Source: Legionella worsleiensis (GTDB taxonomy: Bacteria > Pseudomonadota > Gammaproteobacteria > Legionellales > Legionellaceae). Taken from it: a DNA stretch of 64,000 nt. Position numbers and translations under genes: made by a program. The notes under the pieces were generated by a model that did no database searches, was not told the DNA's origin, and saw nothing but the letters and a program-made list of their open reading frames with translations. The stretch is from positions 59,430 to 123,429 of the forward strand of contig NZ_LNZC01000005.1 in the NCBI RefSeq assembly GCF_001467535.1, in the 5' to 3' direction. This document shows, piece after piece, positions 16,663-25,687 of this stretch (positions within the stretch are counted from its first letter, which is position 1; every line of letters starts with the position of its first letter).

Positions 16663-17971
16663 GAATTATCGCAGCAATTTTGGTATAACATTCACGATAT
16701 TCATCTTCGCAATCAGAGTCAATAAGAATGCCACCACCTGCTGCTAAATGCAAAATATTATCTTTAGCAGTAATAGTACGAATCGCAATATTAGTATCAA
16801 ATCGGCCGTGGTTTGAGAAATAGCCTATGCTGCCGCAATATATCCCTCGCGCATAGGGCTCTTGCTCATTGATAATATTCATCGCCTCCAATTTAGGTGC
16901 ACCCGTGATTGAACCACCAGGAAAACAGGAAAGAAACACATCAAAAGGGTTTATCTCCTCACGGCAGAGCGCTTTAATATCACTCACCAGATGATGTACT
17001 GAATTAAAACTTTGTACCTCGCAAAGGGCGCTGACCTCAACCGTACCTGGTTTCGCTATTTTTCCTAAGTCATTACGCATTAAATCGACTATCATGACGT
17101 TTTCAGCACGATTTTTTTCACAAGCCATTAATTTATTTTTTAACTGTTCATCAGCAGCGGGATCTGCTGATCGCCTGGAAGTACCTTTTATTGGAGAAGT
17201 AAGGACACCTCTCTTTTCATAATACAAAAATCGCTCTGGTGAAAAACTCAAAACGTCATGATTCTTATTTCTGATAAATGCGGAGAAAGGAACTGGATTT
17301 TTGTCGGTTATTCTTCTGTATATTTCCCAGGAATTCCCCGTATATCCTGCATGAAAAGGTTGAGTTAAATTAACTTGATAAGCCCTGCCAATACTTAAAT
17401 CATGATGAATTGCCCAAAAAGCATTTTGGTACTGTTGTTGCGTCATGAGGGGCACAAAATCATTTGCGACAGTATACGAGGAGGCCTCAGACGCAGGTTC
17501 ATTCCATAATTGGATTATTTTTTTGCAAATTTCTTTGGTTGACGTATGCCGATTAGCCGCAAATAAAGTAACTTTTTTTAAATGATGATCTGTAATAATC
17601 GCCCAATCATAAAGCCCCATATCCAATAAAGGCACATCAGAAAGAGAGTGTTGCGGTTTTGGCTGAATATGGTGAAGATGAGCACCAAAGTCATAAGATA
17701 CATACCCCATGGCACCGCCCTGAAAAGGAAGATCATTGCCCTCAAAAGGCTTGGAGCATAGTTCTCGTAGTTTGGCTAAAGCTCCCTCTTCAGACGTTAA
17801 ATTTGATTTGATTACAATTCTGTCGTATGGGTAAGCACTTAAAATATCATAGCGTCCCCTCACCTTGTCGGTACTTTCAAGCAAGACAAAACCAGGTAAA
17901 TCACAAAACTTTTGATACGATTCTTGCAAAAAAAGGGAGTAATTTAGCTCCATTGATACAGATTTAATCAA
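16649..17971 (-). CDS. pabB: Aminodeoxychorismate synthase component I PabB
   Basis: PabB uses glutamine-derived ammonia to convert chorismate to 4-amino-4-deoxychorismate for folate synthesis. The C-terminal chorismate-binding domain is complete: SPIKGTSRRS, ENVMIVDLMRNDLG and FPGGSITGAPK. A PIKGT motif rather than PIAGT separates it from anthranilate synthase. The TTG at 17971 has AGGAG five bases upstream, an ideal distance, whereas ATG 17953 would lie 23 bases from it, so a TTG start is preferred. pabC is not in the fab cluster in this window. Confidence 0.92.
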   Translation of the reverse strand: MIKSVSMELNYSLFLQESYQKFCDLPGFVLLESTDKVRGRYDILSAYPYDRIVIKSNLTSEEGALAKLRELCSKPFEGNDLPFQGGAMGYVSYDFGAHLHHIQPKPQHSLSDVPLLDMGLYDWAIITDHHLKKVTLFAANRHTSTKEICKKIIQLWNEPASEASSYTVANDFVPLMTQQQYQNAFWAIHHDLSIGRAYQVNLTQPFHAGYTGNSWEIYRRITDKNPVPFSAFIRNKNHDVLSFSPERFLYYEKRGVLTSPIKGTSRRSADPAADEQLKNKLMACEKNRAENVMIVDLMRNDLGKIAKPGTVEVSALCEVQSFNSVHHLVSDIKALCREEINPFDVFLSCFPGGSITGAPKLEAMNIINEQEPYARGIYCGSIGYFSNHGRFDTNIAIRTITAKDNILHLAAGGGILIDSDCEDEYRECYTKIAAIIHGLK

Positions 17972-18070
17972 AATAACTCCTAATAATACGGTTATATTCG
18001 AATATATGTTTACATAAAAATAAATAAATTGTACTGTGTCACCTCGTACAACCCTTATTATAAAAGACCT

Positions 18071-19729
18071 ATGTACATTTTTTTTTATTCAATTACTTAT
18101 GAAAACAAACCTATCTTATGGTCCTACTCTGAGGGTTCAGCAACGGCTCAATGCTGCTACAAATTAGCCGGAGAAAAAGATCTTGTCGAGCACCAACTTA
18201 TCAACAATTGTCTGACTGGAATCCCTGGCATAGAAATTAGAAACGGGATAGCAACAATTCCTGATTTTGATAACTTCAAAACGAAATATCCCTTTAACTT
18301 TGTTTTACCCCTTGATATTCATAGGGCAACTCCAGCAAGCCCCAGTTCCATCAGAAGCTCTACTTTTTTTGCACCGAGGTCAGAGCACCCTATCCCAATA
18401 CCCTCATCAACCAGATCAAATATACCCTCATCGCCTCGAGCACGTTCACCAAGAGTTCGATTTGCCCTGACATTCATGTCACTTATGGAACCCTACCAAG
18501 GCGAGACCTTAATTTACGATCCCGCCGCAGACCCTAATATTATTGCTAATAATGAAAATAATCTCGAAAAACTTTTGAGGCTCAAAGTTCATTCTCTGGC
18601 ATCGATTAATCTGACCCTGCAAGTAATTAATAACATTAATCTTTACATCATTCGTCAGCAACAGATTAATGCGCTCAAATGCCTTTTCGACCAGGAGCTT
18701 ATCCCAGCAATTAACGAATTTCAAAAAGATGGAAAAATTCCAGGCGATGTTTTGGAGTATTTTGCTCTGGCGGTACGTGACATTATGGTTAACAGCAAAC
18801 TAAACAATAAAGATACCCTCTTTGAACTAAATTTTAAAGAGAATAATGAACCCATTCCTGTTGAGTTCAATTATGAAATTCGCGCAGTTTATGCAAAAAA
18901 AATGATATCCTCTTTATCTTACCTGGTTAACGAACGAATTGAACCCGACACCCAGGATTTGGAATTGCGCCGATGGCTGATAAATTTTAAACGGCATTTG
19001 CATCTGAATGACGAATCAATAAGAAAATATTCACTACGCACTAAAGATTTAGCGTTTATCAGGAAAACCATTTCCTCGCTTGAGCAATCAATTGTCTGCT
19101 CGGGTTTAATCGATCATGATTACAGACTAATCAAAACGGATGATCTGATTGAAAACGGTCAATTGGACTTTGCACTATTGGTTGCTGCAATTGGGGCCAT
19201 GCACGAAGGGGAAACTACGCTTAGATACGCACTTGAACGCCTGGATAAGGAGTCTTACCAGATCCCTGAAAGAATCGGAATATCCATCCCTGAACCGCTG
19301 ACGTCTCTATCCTGCATTATCAAAACCTGGTTCCAAACTATACTGTCCCAAACAACAAAAGACAAACTTAAAGAACAAGGCCTGATTAACCTGGTTAAAA
19401 AAATACTTAATGTGGTGATACCCTTGTTCTCTTCGGCAACAAAAGGAGACTCTCGTTGTGTTGAAGCACGGTTTATATCGCACACCATCCATACTAGTGA
19501 TACTGACGTATACGTTACTCGTATTTGGAAAGAAGCATTAAATGAATGTTTTTTGCGTGAAACACCCCACCTGAATCAAAAAGTAAAAGAAAAAGTGAAA
19601 CCAGAAAAACTCCAGCATTTACTGTTTAAAATAACTCAGGATGTATTGAACGAACAATTAAAATTACTGCTGACAGCGGAACATGACATCCAAAGTCAGG
19701 CTTCATGCTCCTCATCCTCTTCGGTGTAA
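18071..19729 (+). CDS. Large orphan protein, candidate effector
   Basis: I recognise no domain in this protein of about 552 residues. The N-terminal 75 residues may form a small beta-rich domain (YIFFYSITYENKPILW). Next comes a low-complexity Ser/Pro/Arg linker (about residues 90-135, with repeated SSTRSN, SSPRARSP), then a helical region of about 380 residues. It ends in a serine tail (CSSSSSV). The modular layout with a disordered linker, the solitary position between metabolic genes and the lack of any bacterial family hallmark fit a Dot/Icm effector, but this is inference. Start choice is uncertain (ATG 18071 or TTG 18029), since neither has a clear ribosome site. Confidence 0.65.
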   Translation: MYIFFYSITYENKPILWSYSEGSATAQCCYKLAGEKDLVEHQLINNCLTGIPGIEIRNGIATIPDFDNFKTKYPFNFVLPLDIHRATPASPSSIRSSTFFAPRSEHPIPIPSSTRSNIPSSPRARSPRVRFALTFMSLMEPYQGETLIYDPAADPNIIANNENNLEKLLRLKVHSLASINLTLQVINNINLYIIRQQQINALKCLFDQELIPAINEFQKDGKIPGDVLEYFALAVRDIMVNSKLNNKDTLFELNFKENNEPIPVEFNYEIRAVYAKKMISSLSYLVNERIEPDTQDLELRRWLINFKRHLHLNDESIRKYSLRTKDLAFIRKTISSLEQSIVCSGLIDHDYRLIKTDDLIENGQLDFALLVAAIGAMHEGETTLRYALERLDKESYQIPERIGISIPEPLTSLSCIIKTWFQTILSQTTKDKLKEQGLINLVKKILNVVIPLFSSATKGDSRCVEARFISHTIHTSDTDVYVTRIWKEALNECFLRETPHLNQKVKEKVKPEKLQHLLFKITQDVLNEQLKLLLTAEHDIQSQASCSSSSSV

Positions 19730-19932
19730 TTAAAACTATCAATGCGTCCTGATCTGCTGACAAGGAATGTCCTTAGCCAGAGGTAAAATTGGTGTATTCG
19801 CCATATTAATCAGACCGCTGTTATGTCATTGATGTTTTTATTCATGCACTAAGAATTTCACTCTAATTCACTGGTTTTCAAGTCAATTTGTGAGTATTCT
19901 ATTGCAACGCGTTGTTGACAAGGAGCCAAGTA

Positions 19933-21006
19933 ATGACAACAGTTGCTCAATTTGATATTACATTTACACAGTTTTTAAACGAGCAAGGCGAGTTAGTAGA
20001 TAAACTACCCTCCTTTGCACAGGACAAATCTGCTTTAAAAGAACTCTACCGAACTATGGTTCTTGCTCGTACTTTTGATAAAAAAGCAATTGCGTTGCAA
20101 AGAACAGGGAAAATGGGTACATATGCGCCCATAAACGGACAGGAAGCCATCTCCACGGCAATAGGACATGCCATGAAACCCGATGATGTGTTCGTTCCTT
20201 ATTACCGAGATTATGCCGCCCAAATTCAACGTGGTGTAAAAATGTCTGAAATCCTGGCCTTCTGGGGTGGTGATGAGCGAGGAAGCCATTTTTCAGGGAA
20301 TGCCGAAGATCTTCCCATTTGTGTACCTATTGCTTCGCAGTGTCTGCATGCGGCAGGAATTGCATTTGCGTTCCAATACAGAGGGCAAAATCGTGTTGCC
20401 GTTGTCTGTATTGGTGAGGGAGGAACATCGGAGGGTGACTTTTATGAAGCGATTAATGTTGCTGGCACCTGGAAGTTGCCTATCGTTTTTGTGGTCAACA
20501 ATAATCAATGGGCTATATCTGTCCCTCGCGATAAACAAACAGGTACCCAAACCATTGCACAAAAGGCAATAGCTGCAGGATTCCAGGGAATACAAATCGA
20601 TGGCAATGACGTGCTTGCAACCCGCCAAATGATTGGAGAAGCGATAGAAAAAGCACGTCGAGGCGAAGGGCCGACCTTAATAGAAGCGATAACGTACCGT
20701 TTATGTGATCACACAACTGCCGATGATGCAACTCGCTATCAACCCTCTGCAGAAGTAGATCTTGCAAAACCCAAAGAACCTATAGCTCGATTCAAACAGT
20801 TTCTTCTGGAACAAAAACTGTGGTCTTCTGCTGAAGAAGAACAATTAGTTATGGAGTGCTCAGAAAAAGTAGAACAGGCAGTTGATGAATATCTTAATAC
20901 CACGCCTCAACCGATTAGCAGTATTTTTGATTATCATTACGAACAATTACCTGAGTATCTCGTGGAACAACGTGCAATAGCTATGGAGGAAGCGGGTCAT
21001 GCCTGA
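19933..21006 (+). CDS. pdhA: Pyruvate dehydrogenase E1 component, alpha subunit
   Basis: PdhA and PdhB form the thiamine-diphosphate E1 heterotetramer that decarboxylates pyruvate (or a branched-chain keto acid) and passes the acyl group to E2. The thiamine-diphosphate motif runs from CIGEGGTSEGDFYEA to VVNNNQWAIS, and the phosphorylation-loop region YRLCDHTTADDATRY is typical. ATG 19933 has AAGGAG eight bases upstream and is preferred to the upstream open codons. The end overlaps pdhB by 8 bases. Substrate preference (pyruvate versus branched-chain) cannot be settled from sequence alone. Confidence 0.93.
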   Translation: MTTVAQFDITFTQFLNEQGELVDKLPSFAQDKSALKELYRTMVLARTFDKKAIALQRTGKMGTYAPINGQEAISTAIGHAMKPDDVFVPYYRDYAAQIQRGVKMSEILAFWGGDERGSHFSGNAEDLPICVPIASQCLHAAGIAFAFQYRGQNRVAVVCIGEGGTSEGDFYEAINVAGTWKLPIVFVVNNNQWAISVPRDKQTGTQTIAQKAIAAGFQGIQIDGNDVLATRQMIGEAIEKARRGEGPTLIEAITYRLCDHTTADDATRYQPSAEVDLAKPKEPIARFKQFLLEQKLWSSAEEEQLVMECSEKVEQAVDEYLNTTPQPISSIFDYHYEQLPEYLVEQRAIAMEEAGHA

Positions 21007-21973
21007 TATTACCTTAATTGAAGCAGTAACTCAGGCTTTAGCTTATGAGTTAGCGCATGATGAAGATGTTGTAGTCTTCGGTGAAGACGTAGGCAAAAAT
21101 GGTGGTGTGTTTCGTGCAACAGTTGGATTACAGGAGCGTTTTGGAGAAAAAAGAGTTTTTGATACTCCCCTGGCAGAATCCATGATAGCCGGTTTGGCCA
21201 TAGGAATGTCACTGCAGGGATTAAAACCAGTCGCAGAATTTCAATTTATGGGATTTATTTATCCAGCGATGAATCAGATTATTTCTCACGCAGCCCGTAT
21301 GCGCAATAGAACCCGCGGACGTTTGCATTGTCCTCTGGTATACCGAGCACCCTTTGGCGGAGGCATCAGAGCACCAGAGCACCACTCTGAAAGTACTGAA
21401 GCTTTGTTTGCTCACATTCCTGGCTTACAAGTCGTTATTCCCTCATCTCCCAAGCGAGCTTATGGTTTATTATTAGCTGCAATGCGTAATCCTGATCCGG
21501 TTATTTTTCTGGAGCCAAAGCGTATTTATCGTTTGGTGAAACAACCCGTTGAAGACGATGGACAGGCATTACCTATTGGTAAGTGCTTTACTCTTCAGCA
21601 AGGCGATGATCTTACTCTGATAAGTTGGGGAGCCAGCATGCATGAAACACTACAAGCAGCCAAACAACTCGGTGAAGAAGGAATTTCCTGCGATGTCATT
21701 GATGTAGCGACAATCAAGCCTCTTGATATTGAAACCATCATTTCTTCAGTTGAGAAAACAGGGCGTTGTGTTATTGTCCATGAAGGCGCTAAAACATGTG
21801 GCGTTGGAGCTGAAATATCCGCTCAAATTATGGAGCATTGCATGGCCGATCTCCTGGCCCCAGTGCAGCGAGTTACCGGATATGATACGGTAATGCCCTA
21901 CTTCCAGCTGGAAAAACAATACATACCCAGTGTTACACGCATAAAAAACAGTGTTATGAGCATAATGGAGTGA
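20999..21973 (+). CDS. pdhB: Pyruvate dehydrogenase E1 component, beta subunit
   Basis: The 324-residue protein has the transketolase pyrimidine-binding domain (VVVFGEDVGKNGGVFRAT, DTPLAESMIAG) and the C-terminal transketolase domain (DVIDVATIKPLDIETI). It partners PdhA in the E1 heterotetramer. It starts within pdhA (8-base overlap) and ends in a TGA two bases before the pdhC ATG, so the three genes are one translationally coupled operon. Confidence 0.95.
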   Translation: MPDITLIEAVTQALAYELAHDEDVVVFGEDVGKNGGVFRATVGLQERFGEKRVFDTPLAESMIAGLAIGMSLQGLKPVAEFQFMGFIYPAMNQIISHAARMRNRTRGRLHCPLVYRAPFGGGIRAPEHHSESTEALFAHIPGLQVVIPSSPKRAYGLLLAAMRNPDPVIFLEPKRIYRLVKQPVEDDGQALPIGKCFTLQQGDDLTLISWGASMHETLQAAKQLGEEGISCDVIDVATIKPLDIETIISSVEKTGRCVIVHEGAKTCGVGAEISAQIMEHCMADLLAPVQRVTGYDTVMPYFQLEKQYIPSVTRIKNSVMSIME

Positions 21974-21975
21974 TA

Positions 21976-23091
21976 ATGAATATATTTAATCTACCTGATT
22001 TGGGTGAAGGATTACCTGATGCTGAAATTCATGAATGGTTTGTTAAAGAGGGGGATACAGTTCAGGCAGATCAACCTCTGGTTTCTATGGAAACAGCCAA
22101 AGCTGTTGTTGATGTTCCCTGCCCACAAAGCGGAACTATTGCCAAGTTGTTTGGCAAACCAGGAGATGTGATTAAAACGGGTGAGCCGCTGGTTTCCTTC
22201 GTTTCTGCAACAGCCAAATCGGCAGATAAGGGAACAGTCGTTGGAAATCTTGAAGAAAGCACAGAGATCAGTGAAGATAACTTTGTTATTGGCAGCCAAA
22301 ACACCGATCGTTCCCGAGTAAAGACAACTCCAGCCGTTCGCATGTTAGCTAAAAAACTGGGTGTTGATCTAAGTACTTTGAAAGGAACTGGAGAGCACGG
22401 ATTCATTACTCGACTCGACGTTCAGAATCAGGCTGATAAAAATTCCCAGCCCCCTGTTGGATTTGAACCCCTAAGAGGCGTGAGAAGAGCGATGCTCAAC
22501 AGTATGGTTCAATCGCACGCCGAAGTAGTCCCGGTTAGTATTTTTGATGAGGCGGATATAAACAACTGGGTTACAGGAACTGATATTACCGTTCGCCTGA
22601 TTAAAGCAATCATCCACGCATCTCAAAAAGAACCCGCATTAAATGCCTGGTTTGACACCCGACACGGTGCACGTCAATGCTTTGAAGAAGTTCATCTTGG
22701 ACTGGCTATGGACAATGACGAAGGTTTATTTGTCCCTGTTATTCATAATGCAGCAAAACATTCGGATACTGAATTAAGAAAGATTATCAATGAGCTAAAA
22801 GAATCTGTTCAAAAACGAGCGGTAAGTTCAGACAAGCTAAAAGGAGCAACCATTACGTTGTCTAATTTTGGTAAATTTGCCGGTCGTTTTGCCAGCCCTA
22901 TTATAGTTCCGCCTATGGTATCCATTCTCGCTGTTGGACGACTTTATCAGTCCGCCGTTGTCACACAGGATGGTACAATCGCAGCACATAGGATGTTACC
23001 ACTCTCATTAAGCTTTGATCACAGAGCAGTAACTGGAGGCGAGGCAACTCGATTCCTGGGAGCGGTTATAGAATCATTGCAAGAAGCCTAA
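21976..23091 (+). CDS. pdhC: Dihydrolipoamide acyltransferase E2 component
   Basis: E2 takes the acyl group from E1 on a lipoyl arm and transfers it to CoA. In order: one lipoyl domain with the modified lysine in METAKAVVD (near residue 42), a peripheral-subunit-binding domain (TTPAVRMLAKKLGVDL, GEHGFITRLDV, near 117-145), and the catalytic domain ending in LSFDHRAVTGGEATRF. The usual HxxxDG motif reads HRAVTGG here, with Thr in place of Asp. ATG 21976 follows the pdhB stop directly. No E3 (dihydrolipoamide dehydrogenase) gene follows. Confidence 0.9.
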   Translation: MNIFNLPDLGEGLPDAEIHEWFVKEGDTVQADQPLVSMETAKAVVDVPCPQSGTIAKLFGKPGDVIKTGEPLVSFVSATAKSADKGTVVGNLEESTEISEDNFVIGSQNTDRSRVKTTPAVRMLAKKLGVDLSTLKGTGEHGFITRLDVQNQADKNSQPPVGFEPLRGVRRAMLNSMVQSHAEVVPVSIFDEADINNWVTGTDITVRLIKAIIHASQKEPALNAWFDTRHGARQCFEEVHLGLAMDNDEGLFVPVIHNAAKHSDTELRKIINELKESVQKRAVSSDKLKGATITLSNFGKFAGRFASPIIVPPMVSILAVGRLYQSAVVTQDGTIAAHRMLPLSLSFDHRAVTGGEATRFLGAVIESLQEA

Positions 23092-23122
23092 TCGGACTGT
23101 CCTGGCTATTAAGACAAATCGC

Positions 23123-23146
23123 TTATGCCTGCGCACGCAGGCATAA
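23123..23146. terminator. Perfect hairpin after pdhC
   Basis: An 11-base perfect inverted repeat (TTATGCCTGCG / CGCAGGCATAA) with a 2-base CA centre lies 31 bases after the pdhC stop. It probably marks the end of the pdhABC transcript, although no T run follows; it could also be a short interspersed palindrome. Confidence 0.5.
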
Positions 23147-23231
23147 ACCAGTTCCTAAAGACGTTCTCTTGACGCCCGGTTTTTCGCTAAATGCCCTTTT
23201 ATAAAATGGGGCTTCATTTTAAAAATCAACC

Positions 23232-23725
23232 AGGGTCTGTTGACAATTCACCGCTACCTTAGTGTCGTGGCTTATCCACGGCATCCAGTAGCTCTCAATC
23301 ATAGGCAAATTTCTTCATATAGATCACACCATTCGGAATTAAGTTTTTCAATGAGATTTAATTTCCACTGTCTTGGCCAATTTTTGAAACGCTTTCACGG
23401 CGAGCTGTTTCAATATACAACTCATTCATTTCATAATAAACCAGCATGTGTAGGTTATATTGGGCTATGAAGCCGGGTATGAATTAATTTTTGTGCTCAC
23501 AAGTACGCTTATTAAGGTCTGTCGTAACTCCTACATAAAGAGTGCTGTTAGTCAGAACCGTTATATTATGAGTTTGCTCCTCTTAATCAATCTTTTAGAA
23601 AGTTCATATTTTAATTTGACCATCTACTGGATGCCGTGGACAAGCCACGGCACGTTGGCGTTACTAAAAATAATGGTTCTATCCATTGCAAGACCCGGCA
23701 GGGTCCATATATGTCAACAGACCCT
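23232..23725 (-). mobile_element. Palindrome-ended element carrying a decayed GIY-YIG nuclease gene (copy A)
   Basis: The segment is bounded by exact 14-base terminal inverted repeats, AGGGTCTGTTGACA at the left and TGTCAACAGACCCT at the right. Just inside each end lies a second palindrome (CGTGGCTTATCCACG at 23266-23280 and TGCCGTGG-ACAAG-CCACGGCA at 23632-23652). The interior encodes a broken GIY-YIG nuclease on the minus strand. A second copy with the same ends lies at 63060-63506 in opposite orientation. No clear target duplication is visible. Confidence 0.8.
23299..23560 (-). pseudogene. GIY-YIG nuclease pseudogene in copy A
   Basis: Stitching frames gives NSTLYVGVTTDLNKRTCEHKN, then IPGFIAQYNLHMLVYYE, then KRFKNWPRQWK and SEWCDLYEEICL. 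These match the GIY-YIG family of small predicted nucleases (pattern TLYxGVTxDLxxRxxEHK...PGFxxxYxxxxLVYYE). At least two frameshifts break it: one after EHKN near 23482-23487 and one after ETARRE. The N-terminal strand bearing the first half of the GIY-YIG motif is degraded. Compared with copy B it keeps the Trp codons that are stops there. Confidence 0.8.
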
Positions 23726-23748
23726 AAATTGACCCGAAATTTCCTACC

Positions 23749-24180
23749 TTAACCTACGGTAAATACCTTTGCTCCTTCACCTAAAATACAAGTCGCTTCA
23801 ACGGCTTTCATTTTTTCAGTGTTGGTAACCGGATCGAGGAAGCGATTAATAACCTTTAGCACATCATTGCTGTGCAACATATAAACATAAGCCTGGTTCA
23901 CCGGCCCCAAGCCTGGCATTTGATGAATTTCATGAGTATAAGCCATTCCTCGTGACGCCAGTACTCCTTTTTTGCTTATGATTACGTTATCTGGAGTGTA
24001 GCTTGAAGAGAACTCAGCAGGAATTTCGGGTACAGAAGTTTTACAAAGATCCCAATCAACTACATAACGTATACCCAAGCCATTATGGACGGCAGCCACA
24101 ATAGAATCGTAATTTTTGAGTTGTTCTGCCTGTGCCGTGCTAAAAAAAGCAAAAAGACTTGATAAAAGCAATTTTTTCAT
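23749..24180 (-). CDS. VirK-family secreted protein
   Basis: The 143-residue protein has a signal peptide (cleaved after about residue 18, TAQA) and reads LKNYDSIVAAVHNGLGIRYVVDWDLC, then MHEIH-like and NRFLDPVTNTEKMKAVEATCILGEGAKVF motifs typical of the VirK domain (two cysteines likely forming a disulfide). VirK proteins occur in several host-associated bacteria, including Legionella; their biochemical role is unclear. A strong GGAGG site precedes ATG 24180. It is a single gene next to GIY-YIG element copy A. Confidence 0.75.
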   Translation of the reverse strand: MKKLLLSSLFAFFSTAQAEQLKNYDSIVAAVHNGLGIRYVVDWDLCKTSVPEIPAEFSSSYTPDNVIISKKGVLASRGMAYTHEIHQMPGLGPVNQAYVYMLHSNDVLKVINRFLDPVTNTEKMKAVEATCILGEGAKVFTVG

Positions 24181-24509
24181 TGATAACCTCCATTGTTGTT
24201 TTAAAAATCCTCTTCAGTCCTTCACCAGTCACCATGACCGCTTTAATCAGCAAAACGATAATAAAACTCAATCCTTGAACCGATGTTAGAAGAATCTGCG
24301 CTCATATTAACACAGATTATTAATAAACCAGAACGTCATCCACGAGTGGGAGGTCATTATCAGGCGAAGACCAATTACTTTTGCCGATTACTCGTGGTGG
24401 GTGAGAACGTCAGAACTTTAGGGATATCAGGAGCTACTATAGTGGTTTTTAACGGCTTATTGAGAGCCAAATCCCGAAGCAACTTATGCCGTGGGATTGC
24501 TCTTTTGGG
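24181..24509. other. Intergenic region with an imperfect inverted repeat
   Basis: No supportable gene. An inverted repeat with perfect 8-base arms (CCACGAGT at 24340-24347 and ACTCGTGG at 24390-24397), flanked on both sides by AACGTC-like sequence, suggests an old palindromic element. The open frame through it on the plus strand has no ribosome site and no family resemblance. Confidence 0.4.
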
Positions 24510-25442
24510 CTAAGAAATCATGCTGGTCGGAGCTTGTGAAACATCTTCAGGTTTTTGAATCGGGCTCTGAAGTCGCTGCATAAGCGCAATCAAGTCTTTT
24601 GTTCTCACTTCACATAAGGCGGTTATCGACGCCAAATCGTCTTGTTGAGGAGGCCCGTCCAACGATATCGCATCCTCTGCGCATACCGTCAAGCAAACCC
24701 CATCCATCACGGGCGCCATTCTCGCAAAATAAGAACCTAAACCAAGTAAGCCACCGTCCCAATTCACCGAAGTAGATGAGGGCCAATTATAAAGCCCTAA
24801 AGAACGTAAGAAGACCTGCTCGTTAAAACTTGGCACAGGTTTAAATGAGCGGTTAGGATTACAATATTCGTGCCGAACGTGCGCCGGCAAATCCCGCTGC
24901 GCCATGCCCACGACTTTACACAAGTGCTCTTCCCTCTGCGACTCATCCCAGACATTAAAATTATTAACATAGGTTTGAAGCGCAGTAATGAGTGGCTGAA
25001 AATTAAAGTGCTCTTTTTGCGCTTTGGCTTGCTCTAACAAACCCTTCCTAATCTCTACCCCTTGTTCGTTTTGAGGAAGACAATCCAACATCATGGTGTA
25101 CATGTGTGTATCCATTGCCCATACGGCATATTGAAAAGCGGTGCCCTCCCAAAGATTACCGGCAATATCATTAGCGCTTCCCCTTTCCAAAAGTAGTTCA
25201 GGAAACTGATCCAAAATGGCTTTTGCTTCATCCTGACGACCATGTGCCACATACTCAATCAGGGTATTGGTTAAAAATTTCTTTAATGGGCGTAATGTGG
25301 CTACATCATGCTTGTTAAAAAAACCCTTGTTCTTTAAAAGTACGCTAAATACCTTCTCTTGAAGTGTCTTGCTAACATCAATTAAACTTTTTACAGTCGT
25401 TTCTGTTGCAGCCATGATTTGGTTCCGGAAATTTCTGGTCAT
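24510..25442 (-). CDS. Orphan Legionella-type protein, candidate effector
   Basis: This 310-residue soluble protein has no domain that I can name with confidence. The segment AKAILDQFPELLLERGSA, followed by AFQYAVWAMDTHMYTMML, has the helix-turn-helix rhythm of ankyrin-like repeats and recalls a group of Legionella proteins of unknown function. The C-terminus (SPIQKPEDVSQAPTSMIS) is polar and flexible, compatible with a translocation signal. The start is uncertain: ATG 25442 or ATG 25415 (MAATETTVKSL); neither has a strong ribosome site. Confidence 0.65.
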   Translation of the reverse strand: MTRNFRNQIMAATETTVKSLIDVSKTLQEKVFSVLLKNKGFFNKHDVATLRPLKKFLTNTLIEYVAHGRQDEAKAILDQFPELLLERGSANDIAGNLWEGTAFQYAVWAMDTHMYTMMLDCLPQNEQGVEIRKGLLEQAKAQKEHFNFQPLITALQTYVNNFNVWDESQREEHLCKVVGMAQRDLPAHVRHEYCNPNRSFKPVPSFNEQVFLRSLGLYNWPSSTSVNWDGGLLGLGSYFARMAPVMDGVCLTVCAEDAISLDGPPQQDDLASITALCEVRTKDLIALMQRLQSPIQKPEDVSQAPTSMIS

Positions 25443-25687
25443 TTATTATACGACTGATGGCGGGGCAGGGCAAATTATTTAATATTTTTAATCAGTAAGA
25501 CGAAAATACATAAAGTGAGTTTCTTGCAACGCATGACATAACCCAATTCTGCTTGAAATAAATAGAGCACTGTAAATTTTTTTTCTCAAAATGATGTTCA
25601 GAAAGTCAATTAACATTTAAGCGAACGATGAGAGAATAAGTTTAACCTAAAGCTCACATCGAAAATCCCTAGCATGGAGATTTGTAA

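Noticed and set aside
23240..23732. Plus-strand open frames inside GIY-YIG copy A
   Set aside because: They are antisense to the nuclease pseudogene; the minus-strand translation carries the family motifs.
24283..24513. Open frame of 76 codons between virK-like and orphan genes
   Set aside because: No ribosome site, no family, and it crosses an inverted repeat and the 3' end of the neighbouring gene.
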